From Halomonas eurihalina (GTDB lineage Bacteria; Pseudomonadota; Gammaproteobacteria; Pseudomonadales; Halomonadaceae): 64,000 bases of DNA. Made by a program: the position numbers and the translations under genes. Positions 19,027 through 28,535 of the stretch are shown in pieces (position 1 is the stretch's first letter; every line of letters begins with the position of its first letter). Below the pieces are notes generated by a model that was not told the origin of the DNA, searched no databases, and saw only the letters and a program-made list of their open reading frames with translations. The stretch lies in NCBI RefSeq assembly GCF_008274785.1, contig NZ_VTPU01000008.1:145999-209998 (forward strand), given 5' to 3'.

Positions 19027-20645
19027 CCCCGCGCCTGCTGCGCATCATCTGGGTCATCAGCCGCTACCGGCTGGATACCCTGTTGCCGTTGGCACGCATG
19101 CCCTGGTGGCTGCGCATGCTCTTCTTGCTGTCGCCGCTACGCCTGATTCCCATCGGTTCACGCTGCCGCGGCGAGCGCCTGCGCCTGGCTCTGGAGACCC
19201 TCGGCCCGATCTTTGTCAAGTTCGGCCAGATGCTGTCGACGCGCCGCGACCTGCTGCCACCGGATATCGCCGACGAACTCAAGCGCCTCCAGGACCAGGT
19301 GCCGCCCTTCCCCGGCGAGCAAGCCAGCGCACTGGTGGAGCAGGAACTTGGCATGTCGCTCGACGACGCCTTCGCCCGCTTCGCCGTGGCGCCGCTGGCC
19401 TCGGCCTCCATCGCCCAGGTTCACGCCGCCACCCTGCACAGCGGCGAGGACGTGGTGGTCAAGATCATCCGCCCCGGCATCGAACGGGTCATGCGCCAGG
19501 ACATGGCGCTGCTGTACCGGCTCGCCGGTATCCTGGCGCGGGTTCCCGAGGCACGCCGCCTGCGACCGGTGGAGGTGGTACGCGACTACGAATCGACGCT
19601 GTTCGATGAACTCGATCTGACCAAGGAAGCCGCCAATACCTCCCAGCTCAAGCGCAACTTCCAGAACTCGCCGCTACTGTACGTGCCGGCGACCCACTGG
19701 GACCTGACCCGCCATCGGGTCATGGTCCAGGAGCGCATCCACGGTGTGCCGGTGGCCGATACCGCCGCGCTCGAGGCCCAGGGCACCGATCTCAAGAAAC
19801 TCGCCGAACGGGGCGTGGAGATCTTCTTCACCCAGGTCTTCCGCGACAACTTCTTCCACGCCGACATGCACCCGGGCAACATCTTCGTGGCGCGCGAGAC
19901 GCCCTGGGACCCGCAGTATATCGCCATCGACTGCGGCATCGTCGGCAGCCTGACCCGCGAAGACCAGGACTACCTGGCACGCAACCTGCTGGCCTTCTTC
20001 CATCAGGACTACTACGAAGTCGCTGCCCTGCACATCGAGTCCGGCTGGGTCGGCGAGGATACCCGGGCCAACGAGTTCGCCGCCGCGGTGCGTACCGTCT
20101 GTGAGCCGATCCTCGAGAAGCCGCTGAAGGACATCTCCTTCGGCCAGGTACTGCTGGGTCTGTTCCAGACCGCGCGGCGCTTCAACATGGAGGTCCAGCC
20201 GCAACTGGTGCTGTTGCAGAAAACCCTGCTCAACATCGAGGGCCTGGGGCGCCAGCTCTATCCAGACCTGGACCTGTGGGCCACCGCCAAGCCCTTCCTG
20301 GAGCAATGGATGCGCGAACGCGCCGGCGCCCGCGGCCTCTGGGAATCGCTCAAGCGCCAGGCCCCGGAACTCTCCCGCCAGCTACCGGAACTCCCCGTAC
20401 TGGCCCACCAGGCGCTTTCCCGGGCCGAACACGGCCATCAGCATCAACGTCGTCAGTCCGAGGCGGTGGACGACATCCGACGCCGCCTCGACCTGCAGAG
20501 TCGCCGCCAGCGGCGATTGCGCCTGGGCGTCTTGCTGGTGGTGGCGGCCCTGGCCTGGCAGCCGTTGGCCGAATGGGCCGGCGGACAACCCTGGCCGGTG
20601 CTCGGCGCCGCCCTGCTGGGCGCTCTGTTATTGGTCTGGAACTGA
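19023..20645 (+). CDS. ubiB: ABC1/ADCK-family kinase-like protein UbiB
   Basis: Membrane-associated atypical kinase/ATPase needed for ubiquinone synthesis. 540 aa; E. coli UbiB is 546. The family KxGQ motif appears as [15 protein letters not shown] (about residue 63), with a nucleotide-loop segment [13 protein letters not shown] and the catalytic-type [10 protein letters not shown] (about 279-288). Two C-terminal hydrophobic helices (about 498-540) anchor it in the inner membrane. Overlaps ubiJ by four bases. Confidence 0.96.
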   Translation: MTPRLLRIIWVISRYRLDTLLPLARMPWWLRMLFLLSPLRLIPIGSRCRGERLRLALETLGPIFVKFGQMLSTRRDLLPPDIADELKRLQDQVPPFPGEQASALVEQELGMSLDDAFARFAVAPLASASIAQVHAATLHSGEDVVVKIIRPGIERVMRQDMALLYRLAGILARVPEARRLRPVEVVRDYESTLFDELDLTKEAANTSQLKRNFQNSPLLYVPATHWDLTRHRVMVQERIHGVPVADTAALEAQGTDLKKLAERGVEIFFTQVFRDNFFHADMHPGNIFVARETPWDPQYIAIDCGIVGSLTREDQDYLARNLLAFFHQDYYEVAALHIESGWVGEDTRANEFAAAVRTVCEPILEKPLKDISFGQVLLGLFQTARRFNMEVQPQLVLLQKTLLNIEGLGRQLYPDLDLWATAKPFLEQWMRERAGARGLWESLKRQAPELSRQLPELPVLAHQALSRAEHGHQHQRRQSEAVDDIRRRLDLQSRRQRRLRLGVLLVVAALAWQPLAEWAGGQPWPVLGAALLGALLLVWN

Positions 20646-20670
20646 CAACCCTGTAACGGAATCTTAAACA

Positions 20671-21000
20671 ATGAGCGATATTCTCGAACGCCTTCACGAC
20701 GTGCTCGAAGAGCGCCGCCACGCGGCCCCGGAAGATTCCTACGTGGCTGCCTTGCATCACAAGGGCTTGAACAAGATACTCGAGAAAGTCGGCGAGGAAG
20801 CCACCGAGACCCTGCTGGCGGCCAAGGACGCCGAGGACGGAGGAGACGAGCAGCGTCAAGCGCTGGTCGCCGAGACCGCCGACCTGTGGTTTCATAGCCT
20901 GGTGATGCTGTCGCATCTGGATCTCGACCATCGCCAGGTGCTCGACGAATTGGCCCGCCGCTTCGGCGTGTCAGGACACGACGAGAAGGCCGCGCGATAA
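20671..21000 (+). CDS. hisE: Phosphoribosyl-ATP pyrophosphatase
   Basis: Second step of histidine synthesis, hydrolysing PR-ATP to PR-AMP. 109 aa all-alpha MazG-like fold with [19 protein letters not shown] and the metal-binding acidic residues of [14 protein letters not shown] separate HisE (not fused to HisI). In Pseudomonas the partner hisI lies between ubiB and hisE; here only 25 bp separate ubiB and hisE, so hisI must be elsewhere. Start ATG at 20671 has a weak GGA site. Confidence 0.95.
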   Translation: MSDILERLHDVLEERRHAAPEDSYVAALHHKGLNKILEKVGEEATETLLAAKDAEDGGDEQRQALVAETADLWFHSLVMLSHLDLDHRQVLDELARRFGVSGHDEKAAR

Positions 21001-21047
21001 CGCCATCGACCCCGACTCGTGTCGGCATCGTTTCGATTCGCACTTTC

Positions 21048-21066
21048 GCTTCGGCAAGTCCGAAGC
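21048..21066. promoter_or_regulatory. Hairpin upstream of tatA
   Basis: GCTTCGG-caagt-CCGAAGC, a perfect 7-bp stem ending 19 bp before the tatA ATG; CCGAC-tcgt-GTCGG lies about 25 bp upstream. The two may act as a processing or stability structure between hisE and tatA; there is no terminator T-run. Confidence 0.35.
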
Positions 21067-21085
21067 CAAAACTGAGGAAGTCTCC

Positions 21086-21346
21086 ATGTTAGGTGGTATC
21101 AGTATCTGGCAACTGCTGATCGTGCTCGGCATCATCATCCTGATCTTCGGCACCAAGAAGCTGCGCAACGTGGGCGGTGACCTGGGCGGTGCCGTGAAGG
21201 GTTTCAAGAAAGCCATGGACGAGGGTGAAAAAGACGACGCCAAGGGCCAGGACGATCCTCAGGCGCGGGTCAGCCATGACGACGAGGGCACGACCTACGA
21301 CGTCAAGGCCGAGCGAAAGGCAGAGGAACAGGACGAGCGCAAGTAA
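21086..21346 (+). CDS. tatA: Sec-independent translocase subunit TatA
   Basis: Pore-forming subunit of the twin-arginine translocase. 86 aa: N-terminal membrane helix [15 protein letters not shown] (about residues 7-21), hinge Phe-Gly, amphipathic helix [22 protein letters not shown], then a charged acidic tail. GAGGA upstream of the ATG. First gene of tatABC. Confidence 0.97.
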   Translation: MLGGISIWQLLIVLGIIILIFGTKKLRNVGGDLGGAVKGFKKAMDEGEKDDAKGQDDPQARVSHDDEGTTYDVKAERKAEEQDERK

Positions 21347-21352
21347 GCCGCC

Positions 21353-21763
21353 ATGTTCGACATCGGCTTTCTCGAACTCCTGCTCCTCGGTATCGTCGGC
21401 CTGCTGGTACTGGGGCCCGAGCGACTGCCAAAGGCGGTCCGCACTGTCGGCCTATGGATCGGTCGCATCAAGCGCTCCGTGTCCGATATACAGCGGGAAA
21501 TCACCACCCAGCTCGAGGCAGAGGAACTGCGTCGCAAGCTCGACGAGCAGCAGAAGAAGCTCGACGAAGGGGTCGATCGCGTCAAGCGCGGTGTGGAAGG
21601 TATCGCCGAGCACGATACCCGCACCTCCGATGACACCGCCCCGGCCCAGCGCAAGCCCTCGCCTGAAGCGACTACCGAGCCACCCACCGAACCTGCCGAC
21701 ACCGAACGACGCCTCGGCGAGTCCGCCTCTCAAGATGCTGACAAGGACGCCACCCCCCGATGA
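21353..21763 (+). CDS. tatB: Sec-independent translocase subunit TatB
   Basis: 136 aa. Starts [26 protein letters not shown], with the membrane helix and Glu8 typical of TatB, then an amphipathic helix ([19 protein letters not shown]) and a long charged coil. Forms the twin-arginine substrate receptor with TatC. Its last four bases overlap the tatC start. Confidence 0.96.
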   Translation: MFDIGFLELLLLGIVGLLVLGPERLPKAVRTVGLWIGRIKRSVSDIQREITTQLEAEELRRKLDEQQKKLDEGVDRVKRGVEGIAEHDTRTSDDTAPAQRKPSPEATTEPPTEPADTERRLGESASQDADKDATPR

Positions 21764-22506
21764 GCCAACAGGAGCAAAAGCAAGCCCCGCTGATCGAGCA
21801 CCTGGTTGAGCTACGTTCGCGGCTGATGCGTGCCGTGGTGGTCATCCTGGTGATCTTCCTGGGGCTCTATGCCTTCGCCAACGATATCTACACCTTCGTT
21901 GCCGACCCGCTGATGGCACTGCTGCCGGAAGGCTCGCAGATGATCGCCACCGAGGTGGCCTCGCCCTTCCTGGCACCCTTCAAGCTGACCCTGATGGTGG
22001 CCTTCCTGATCGCGGTCCCCTTCGTGCTGCACCAGGCCTGGGCCTTCATCGCCCCGGGCCTGTACGACAACGAAAAGCATCTGGCGCTGCCCTTGCTGGC
22101 CTCCAGCATCGTGCTCTTCTACGCCGGGATCGCCTTTGCCTACTATGTGGTCTTTCCGCTGCTGTTCCAGTTCTTCACCCAGGCCGGGCCAGCAAAAGTC
22201 GCGGTGATGACCGACATCCAGCAATACCTCAACTTTGTTCTCAAGCTGTTCTTCGCCTTCGGCGTGGCCTTCGAGATCCCCGTCGCCACCTTCCTGCTGA
22301 TCCTCTCCGGCGCCACCACGGTGGAGAGCCTGTCTCGCAAGCGGCCCTACATCATTCTCGGCTGCTTCGTCATCGGCATGCTGCTGACCCCGCCCGACGT
22401 CGTCTCCCAGAGCCTGCTGGCGGTACCGATGTACCTGCTCTACGAAGTGGGGCTACTCTTCGGCCGACTGGTCAAGCGGAAACGCGACGCGGAAAGCGAG
22501 GAATAA
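21760..22506 (+). CDS. tatC: Sec-independent translocase subunit TatC
   Basis: 248 aa with six membrane helices and the conserved N-terminal HLVELRSRL motif (about residues 11-19) that recognises twin-arginine signal peptides. [15 protein letters not shown] matches the family block in the first periplasmic loop. The heptamer repeat starts on the first base after its stop codon. Confidence 0.98.
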   Translation: MSQQEQKQAPLIEHLVELRSRLMRAVVVILVIFLGLYAFANDIYTFVADPLMALLPEGSQMIATEVASPFLAPFKLTLMVAFLIAVPFVLHQAWAFIAPGLYDNEKHLALPLLASSIVLFYAGIAFAYYVVFPLLFQFFTQAGPAKVAVMTDIQQYLNFVLKLFFAFGVAFEIPVATFLLILSGATTVESLSRKRPYIILGCFVIGMLLTPPDVVSQSLLAVPMYLLYEVGLLFGRLVKRKRDAESEE

Positions 22507-22649
22507 GAGGGAAGAGGGAAGAGGGAAGAGGGAAGAGGGAAGACAGGATCCCCTCCCCCGCGGTATCAAGCGTTTTCTTTGCTAAGGCGCCGAGCGCCGT
22601 TCTTCCTTCTTTAGCGGCGTAGCCGCGTTCTTCCCGAGCCGCTCCGCGG
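22507..22649 (-). repeat. Dispersed intergenic repeat, copy B (reverse) with 5x GAGGGAA
   Basis: Lies between the convergent genes tatC and elbB. Plus-strand order: five exact GAGGGAA heptamers (22507-22541), spacer, palindrome GGCGC-cga-GCGCC (22586-22598), 15-nt linker GTTCTTCCTTCTTTA, palindrome GCGGC-gta-GCCGC (22614-22626), pyrimidine stretch, then AGCCGC-tcc-GCGGCT overlapping the elbB stop. This is copy A read in reverse. Could double as a bidirectional terminator. Confidence 0.9.
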
Positions 22650-23312
22650 CTACAGGTCCATCAATTCGTCGATACGGTCGACCAGCTTGAAAATGCCGGT
22701 GGCGGCTTCGCCGATGCGGGTCGCCAGCATGTAGGCCGGCGTGGTGACGACGCGATTCTCGAAATCCACGACGATATCTTCGACACCGCAGCTGCGATGC
22801 AGCCCGCCCATGGCACTGATGGCACCGGCCACGCCCGGATCATGGCCGATGGTCACGGCGATACCCGGCCCGAGCAGTCGCGGCACCATCACCGGGGCAA
22901 TGCACATCAGACCGATCGGTTTGCGATCCTCGTAGAAGCCCGCCAATGCTTCCTGCAGGCCAGTCTGGACGACCATGTCGGCACCGTCCTCGGCGAAAGT
23001 GGAGAGATTCTTGGCCGCACCGAAACCGCCCGGCAGGATCACGGCATCGAACTCATCGGCCTCGAGCTCTTCGAGGGCCGCGACATCTCCGCGGGCAAGA
23101 CGCGCCGATTCGACGAGCACATTGCGACGCTCCTCGTCCCGGGCCTCTCCACTGCGATGATCGATCACGTCGTGCTGATCGATGTCCGGGGCGAAGCAAC
23201 GATAGCCGATGCCAAGTTGATCCAGGCGCAACAGCGTCAGGGTGGCTTCGTAGATCTCCGAACCGTCCTGCACCCCGCACCCCGACAGAATCACCGCCAC
23301 CTGCTTGCTCAT
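22650..23312 (-). CDS. elbB: DJ-1/PfpI-superfamily isoprenoid-biosynthesis-associated protein ElbB
   Basis: 220 aa; E. coli ElbB (also described as a glyoxalase of the DJ-1 superfamily) is 217. Starts MSKQVAVILSGCGVQDGSEI with the Rossmann-like core; nucleophile-elbow region near IGLMCIAPVM contains the Cys. ATG at 23312 with AAGGAG 6 nt upstream is chosen over a longer frame to 23414. Divergent from hemB; the physiological role is not well established. Confidence 0.9.
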   Translation of the reverse strand: MSKQVAVILSGCGVQDGSEIYEATLTLLRLDQLGIGYRCFAPDIDQHDVIDHRSGEARDEERRNVLVESARLARGDVAALEELEADEFDAVILPGGFGAAKNLSTFAEDGADMVVQTGLQEALAGFYEDRKPIGLMCIAPVMVPRLLGPGIAVTIGHDPGVAGAISAMGGLHRSCGVEDIVVDFENRVVTTPAYMLATRIGEAATGIFKLVDRIDELMDL

Positions 23313-23378
23313 GCTCGTCTCCTTGAACGCGTGTTCCCACCGGTTTACCGGACGGGGGTCAGTCAATGTGAGCCCTTC

Positions 23379-23407
23379 ACTGTAGAGAGTCGTCACGGGT
23401 GCGACAA
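23379..23407 (-). promoter_or_regulatory. Candidate promoter for elbB
   Basis: On the minus strand TTGTCG (23407-23402), 17-bp spacer, TACAGT (23384-23379), each 4/6 to sigma-70 consensus, 67 bp before the elbB ATG. On the plus side the hemB direction has TATACT (23438) and CATAAT (23458) but no good -35. Confidence 0.4.
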
Positions 23408-23462
23408 GACGCATCTTTCGACATCGAGACGCGCTGATATACTCGAGGTATTGTCATCATAA

Positions 23463-24545
<1,083 letters not shown>

Positions 24546-24594
24546 GCGCCGGATGGGAGCCCCGCCGGCCGATGGATGAAAGCAGGGAACTCCC

Positions 24595-26787
24595 ATGGAA
24601 GAATCACACGGCCCCAACGCCAAGACCGACCTGGAGATCACCACGAGCGGCGAGGCACCGGCTCCTCGACTCAACCAGACCCGAACCGGCATCAAGCCCA
24701 AGGCGATGCCGGACCCGGAGACCGACCTCACCGACCCAGGCCTGTACTTCAACCGCGAGCTGTCGCACCTGCAGTTCAACGTTCGAGTCCTCGAGCAAGC
24801 GCTGGACGAGGCGCATCCGCTACTCAATCGGTTGATGTTCCTGCTGATTTTCTCGTCCAACCTGGACGAGTTCTTCGAGATTCGCGTGGCGGGTCTCAAG
24901 AACCAGATAATGCTGGGCGACGAGACGACCGGTGCCGATGGTCGCTCACCTCGCTCGGTGCTGAGCGAAATCTCCCAGATCGCCCATGAGCAGGTCGAGC
25001 GCCAGTACCGGATCCTCAACGATCACTTGATCCCCGAGCTGGAACGACAAAGGCTGCGGTTTCGTCGCCGTGGCGACTGGAGCGAGGCACAGAGCGACTG
25101 GGTACGACAGTATTTCGAGGCCGAGATCATGCCGGTTGTCAGCCCCATCGGACTGGACCCATCGCATCCATTCCCGCGGCTGGTCAACAAGAGCCTGAAC
25201 TTCATCGTCGAGTTGGAGGGCAAGGACGCCTTTGGGCGCGAAGGCGGCATGGCCATCCTGCCGGCACCGCGCTCCCTGCCCCGGGTGATCGCCCTCCCCA
25301 ACGAGCTGTGCGAGGAAGGTTTTACCGAATACGTCTTCTTGTCGTCAATGATCCACGCCCATGCCGAAGAAGTCTTCCCGGGCATGTCGGTGCGCGGTTG
25401 CTACCAGTTCCGCTTGACCCGCAACGCCGACCTCTCGGTGGATCCGGAAGACGTTTCCGATCTGGCCTCGGCACTGCGCGGCGAGCTGCTTTCACGTCGC
25501 TACGGCAGCGGTGTGCGGCTCGAGGTAGCCGACAACTGCCCCGACGAACTCGTCGACTTTTTGCTCAAGCAGTTCGAGCTGGGCGAGGCAGACCTCTACC
25601 GGGTCAACGGCCCGGTGAACCTGACCCGCATGATGTCAGTGCTCGGCGATGTGGATCGTCCCGAACTGCTCTACCGCACCTTCATTCCCGGGCAACCCAA
25701 GGTACTCAGCAAGCGCGACAGTGTGCTGCACGCCATGGCCGAGGGCGATATCCTGCTCCACCACCCCTTCCAGTCCTTCGCCCCCGTGGAGGAGTTGCTG
25801 CGTGAAGCCGCCCGAGACCCGGACGTGCTGGCCATCAAGCAGACTCTCTACCGCACGGGCGCCGACTCGCCGATCGTCAACGCCCTGGTGGAGGCCGCCG
25901 GCAATGGCAAGGAAGTGACCGTAGTGATCGAACTGCGGGCGCGCTTCGATGAGGCCGACAACCTGGCCCTCGCCTCGCGCCTGCAGGAGGCCGGCGCCAT
26001 CGTCATCTACGGCGTGATGGCCTACAAGACCCACGCCAAGATGATGCACATCGTACGTCGCGAGCGAGGCGAACTGCGCCACTACGCCCACCTCGGCACC
26101 GGTAATTACCACTCCAAGACCGCCAAGCTGTATACCGACTACAGCCTGCTTACCGCTAACCCGGTGTTGTGCGCCGATGTCCACAAGGTCTTCCAACAGC
26201 TCTCCGGCATGGGCCGGGCACGCAAGATCGAAAAACTGCTGCACGCGCCCTTCACCCTGCACGAGCGCCTGGTGGAGATGATCGACCGCGAAGCCGCGCA
26301 CGCCCGCAAGGGCAAGCGTGCCCACCTGATCATCAAGTGCAATTCACTCACCGAGCCCAAGCTGATCCAGGCTCTCTACCGCGCCTCCCAGGCCGGCGTG
26401 GAATGCGACCTGATCATCCGCGGCATGTGCTGCCTGCGCCCCGGTTTGCCAGGCATCTCGGAATCCATCCGCGTGCGTTCGATCATCGGCCGCTTCCTGG
26501 AACACACCCGGGTGTTCCACTTCCACAACGACGGCAGGCCGGAAACCTGGGGCTCCAGCGCCGACTTCATGGCACGCAACATGTTCCACCGCGTGGAGAC
26601 CTGCTTCCCGCTGCTCGACAAGAAATTGGCGGCCCGGGTCCGCAAGGACCTTGAGACCTACCTGGTGGACAACTGCCAGAGCTGGCTGCTGCAGGGCGAC
26701 GGCACCTACGTCAAACAGACACCCGGCGACGCCGCCCCGATCAGCGCCCAGGAAACCCTGCTCTACGCCTACGCGGCACGCGCTTAA
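24595..26787 (+). CDS. ppk1: Polyphosphate kinase 1
   Basis: Reversibly makes polyphosphate from ATP at the inner membrane. 730 aa. The N-terminal domain begins near LYFNRELSHLQFNVRVLEQA (about residue 51), and the head and two phospholipase-D-like C-terminal domains follow. The autophosphorylated His is in the first HxK-type motif YKTHAKMMHIVRR (about 477-489), and HYAHLGTGNYHSKTAK lies just after. The first 45 residues are low-complexity. Divergent partner ppx is 6.5 kb away rather than adjacent, as in Pseudomonas. Confidence 0.97.
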   Translation: MEESHGPNAKTDLEITTSGEAPAPRLNQTRTGIKPKAMPDPETDLTDPGLYFNRELSHLQFNVRVLEQALDEAHPLLNRLMFLLIFSSNLDEFFEIRVAGLKNQIMLGDETTGADGRSPRSVLSEISQIAHEQVERQYRILNDHLIPELERQRLRFRRRGDWSEAQSDWVRQYFEAEIMPVVSPIGLDPSHPFPRLVNKSLNFIVELEGKDAFGREGGMAILPAPRSLPRVIALPNELCEEGFTEYVFLSSMIHAHAEEVFPGMSVRGCYQFRLTRNADLSVDPEDVSDLASALRGELLSRRYGSGVRLEVADNCPDELVDFLLKQFELGEADLYRVNGPVNLTRMMSVLGDVDRPELLYRTFIPGQPKVLSKRDSVLHAMAEGDILLHHPFQSFAPVEELLREAARDPDVLAIKQTLYRTGADSPIVNALVEAAGNGKEVTVVIELRARFDEADNLALASRLQEAGAIVIYGVMAYKTHAKMMHIVRRERGELRHYAHLGTGNYHSKTAKLYTDYSLLTANPVLCADVHKVFQQLSGMGRARKIEKLLHAPFTLHERLVEMIDREAAHARKGKRAHLIIKCNSLTEPKLIQALYRASQAGVECDLIIRGMCCLRPGLPGISESIRVRSIIGRFLEHTRVFHFHNDGRPETWGSSADFMARNMFHRVETCFPLLDKKLAARVRKDLETYLVDNCQSWLLQGDGTYVKQTPGDAAPISAQETLLYAYAARA

Positions 26788-26922
26788 GACGGAAGAGAGA
26801 AGAGAAGAAGAGAGAAGACAAGCTCGCCCCAAGGGTTGGGGCACCAAAGGGCTTTCTTCTCTCTTGAAGGCACGCAGTGCCGTTCTTCGTTCTTCTAGCG
26901 GCGTCGCCGCGCTTTTCCTCCT
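26788..26922 (-). repeat. Dispersed intergenic repeat, copy C (reverse)
   Basis: Lies between convergent ppk1 and the DAHP synthase gene. Plus-strand order: purine arm of GAAGAG-type units (about 26790-26819), hairpin GCCCCAA-ggg-TTGGGGC (26826-26842), pyrimidine arm TTTCTTCTCTCTTG, palindrome GGCAC-gca-GTGCC (26869-26881), 16-nt linker GTTCTTCGTTCTTCTA, palindrome GCGGC-gtc-GCCGC (26898-26910). The palindrome GGCAC/GTGCC differs from GGCGC/GCGCC of copies A and B by compensating changes, which argues that the fold is maintained. Confidence 0.9.
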
Positions 26923-27987
26923 TCAGCGCAACTTCTCGGCTGCTGTCATCAACAGGTGCTCGGTTGTTTCCCAGCCGATGCAGGCGTCGGTCACCGAAAC
27001 ACCATAGCGCAGATGACCGGGTTCGAGCGGCTGTTTGCCCTCGTGAAGGTGGCTCTCGAGCATCAGGCCGATCAGCGCATCATCACCCGCCAGTCGTTGG
27101 CCCAGCACGTCGAGCATCACTTCGCTCTGGCGGCGGTGGTCCTTGCGCGCATTGGCGTGGCTGCAGTCCACCATCAGGCGCGGCGGGAGCCCCGCATCCG
27201 CCAAGGCCCGGCGGCTGGCCGCCACCTGGGGCGCCCGATAGTTGGGTTCACCGTGTCCGCCGCGCAGCACCACATGGGTATGGGAGTTGCCGGGCGTCTC
27301 CCGCACCACCGGGCGTCCGTCCGGCGCCATGGCGAAATGCTGATGGGGATGTCGTGCAGCGTGCATGGCGTCCAGGGCAACTCCGAGATTGCCATTGGTG
27401 GCATTCTTGAAGCCCACTACGGCCTCAAGGCCACTGGCCAGTTCGCGATGCAGCTGGGACTCCGTGGTTCGTGCCCCGATGGCGACCCAGGACAGCAAAT
27501 CGTCCAGGTAGGCGGCCAGCATCGGCTGTAGCAGCTCGGTGGCCACCGGTAGTCCCAGCTCAGCGATGTCACGCATCAACCGGCGCGACAGCGAAAGTCC
27601 CCGGGCCATGTCGCCGCCGCCGTTCAGATCGGGATCATAGGCCAGCCCCTTCCAGCCCACGGTGGTGCGGGGCTTCTCCACATAAACCCGCATCACCGGC
27701 AGGATGCGGTCTTCGATGTGCGGCGTCAGTTCGGCCAGGCGACGAGCATAGTCGAGAGCGGCGTCGGGATCGTGGATCGAGCAGGGGCCGACGACTACCA
27801 GCAGACGATCATCGCGACCGGCAAGGATATCGCGTATGGCCTGGCGCTGTTGGTGAATACGACCGGCAAGCGGGGCAGCCAGCGAAACATCGCGACGCAG
27901 CGCTTCTGGAGTAGGCAGGATAGTAGTGTCGTCGTCTCGGGCGGCCAGGGCCGCATGTTGGGAAAGCGAGGAAACGGGGGCATTCAT
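26923..27987 (-). CDS. aroG: Class I DAHP synthase (3-deoxy-7-phosphoheptulonate synthase)
   Basis: First step of the shikimate pathway, from PEP and erythrose 4-phosphate. 354 aa from the ATG at 27987 (MNAPVSSLSQ), which has GGAG 9 nt upstream; the frame is open to 28014. Motifs: VVVGPCSIHDP, MRVYVEKPRTTVGWKGL, SWVAIGARTTESQ, VGFKNATNG and VDCSHANA, as in the AroF/G/H family. Which aromatic amino acid inhibits it cannot be read. It starts 5 nt after the stop of a 55-codon leader ORF. The symbol could equally be aroF or aroH. Confidence 0.95.
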   Translation of the reverse strand: MNAPVSSLSQHAALAARDDDTTILPTPEALRRDVSLAAPLAGRIHQQRQAIRDILAGRDDRLLVVVGPCSIHDPDAALDYARRLAELTPHIEDRILPVMRVYVEKPRTTVGWKGLAYDPDLNGGGDMARGLSLSRRLMRDIAELGLPVATELLQPMLAAYLDDLLSWVAIGARTTESQLHRELASGLEAVVGFKNATNGNLGVALDAMHAARHPHQHFAMAPDGRPVVRETPGNSHTHVVLRGGHGEPNYRAPQVAASRRALADAGLPPRLMVDCSHANARKDHRRQSEVMLDVLGQRLAGDDALIGLMLESHLHEGKQPLEPGHLRYGVSVTDACIGWETTEHLLMTAAEKLR

Positions 27988-27992
27988 GGGCT

Positions 27993-28160
27993 TCAACTCC
28001 GTGAGCGTGAACATCGATTGGCGGTTACCGCGCCACCGGCAAGCTCACGGTCGGAGGTGGCATCCAGGCCCGACCGCGCAACGCTAAATCGCCAGCCATA
28101 GCCGTAATAGTCCCGTCCCAGGATACGGCGGTCGGCGTAAAAGCGATGGTTGACGGTCAT
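27993..28160 (-). CDS. Leader ORF 2, aromatic-rich small peptide before aroG
   Basis: 55 codons, GAGGAG 7 nt before the ATG. Residues 18-25 read YYGYGWRF, five or six aromatic codons in a row of eight. The stop TGA is 5 nt before the aroG ATG and the aroG ribosome binding site lies in its last codons, so translation is probably coupled. Between the patch and aroG a hairpin CGGTCGG/CCGACCG (28076-28048) can form. Not recognised as a known protein; best read as a regulatory leader peptide. Confidence 0.7.
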   Translation of the reverse strand: MTVNHRFYADRRILGRDYYGYGWRFSVARSGLDATSDRELAGGAVTANRCSRSRS

Positions 28161-28190
28161 GGTCGTTCTCCTCGATGAAAGCATGGGGAC

Positions 28191-28233
28191 AAAACGCGAA
28201 ACCCCCGAGCGGGGTTGCCGTCCGGGGGTTTCG
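28191..28233 (-). terminator. Attenuator-type intrinsic terminator before leader ORF 2
   Basis: On the minus strand CGAAACCCCCG and CGGGGGTTTCG form an 11-bp stem with a 15-nt loop, followed by TTTTGT. It sits between leader ORF 1 and leader ORF 2. The loop contains GGCAACCC, which is complementary to GGGTTGCC at 28249-28242 just upstream, an alternative 8-bp pairing that would compete with the terminator. Confidence 0.82.
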
Positions 28234-28256
28234 TTGATGGAGGCAACCCTTGATGG

Positions 28257-28317
28257 GGCGTGCCTCGCGGTCGTGTCCTTCGCTGAAGTGGCGTCAGGAC
28301 ACGGCCGCCGGCACGCC
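28257..28317 (-). promoter_or_regulatory. Hairpin spanning the stop codon of leader ORF 1
   Basis: On the minus strand an outer stem GGCGTGCC (28317-28310) with GGCACGCC (28264-28257) encloses an inner stem CGTGTCCT (28303-28296) with AGGACACG (28279-28272). The ORF 1 stop codon at 28296-28294 is at the top of the inner stem, so a ribosome reading the last codons or resting on the stop must open it. This is the expected position of a pause or 1:2 hairpin. Confidence 0.72.
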
Positions 28318-28428
28318 GTCGCTAAACCAATAGCGGTAGCCGGGCCAACGACTCTCGAAGCGCTGCTCACAGCCACACGCCGCCTGCGGGGCGGGAAGTG
28401 GCTGTTGGGGGCAACGGTTCGTGTGCAT
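28294..28428 (-). CDS. Leader ORF 1, aromatic-rich small peptide (attenuation leader)
   Basis: 44 codons, CAGGAG with GGAG 6 nt before the ATG. Residues 28-35 read WPGYRYWF: two Trp, two Tyr and one Phe codon in eight, just before the stop-spanning hairpin. Downstream come an alternative pairing and an intrinsic terminator, all ahead of aroG. Its patch and that of leader ORF 2 share the pattern G-Y-x-[YW]-x-F-S, suggesting duplication. Not recognised as any catalogued leader. Confidence 0.72.
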   Translation of the reverse strand: MHTNRCPQQPLPAPQAACGCEQRFESRWPGYRYWFSDGVPAAVS

Positions 28429-28484
28429 GGTCGTCTCCTGAAGTCTCCTCGACATCCTGCCGTGTCGCGGCGCCGATGACAAGT

Positions 28485-28513
28485 GTTCGATGTCGAAGCG
28501 CCGAAATTGGCAA
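28485..28513 (-). promoter_or_regulatory. Weak candidate promoter for the aroG leader
   Basis: TTGCCA (28513-28508), 17-bp spacer, TCGAAC (28490-28485) on the minus strand, 57 bp before leader ORF 1. The -35 is 5/6 but the -10 only 3/6, so this is tentative. Confidence 0.28.
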
Positions 28514-28535
28514 ACACCCTCTCAATACAGATGCC

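Noticed and set aside
28016..28517. Single 174-codon minus-strand ORF covering both leader ORFs
   Set aside because: It reads leader ORF 2 in frame but crosses the intrinsic terminator and ORF 1 in another frame, with no ribosome binding site at its own start. The two short ORFs with good sites explain the region better.
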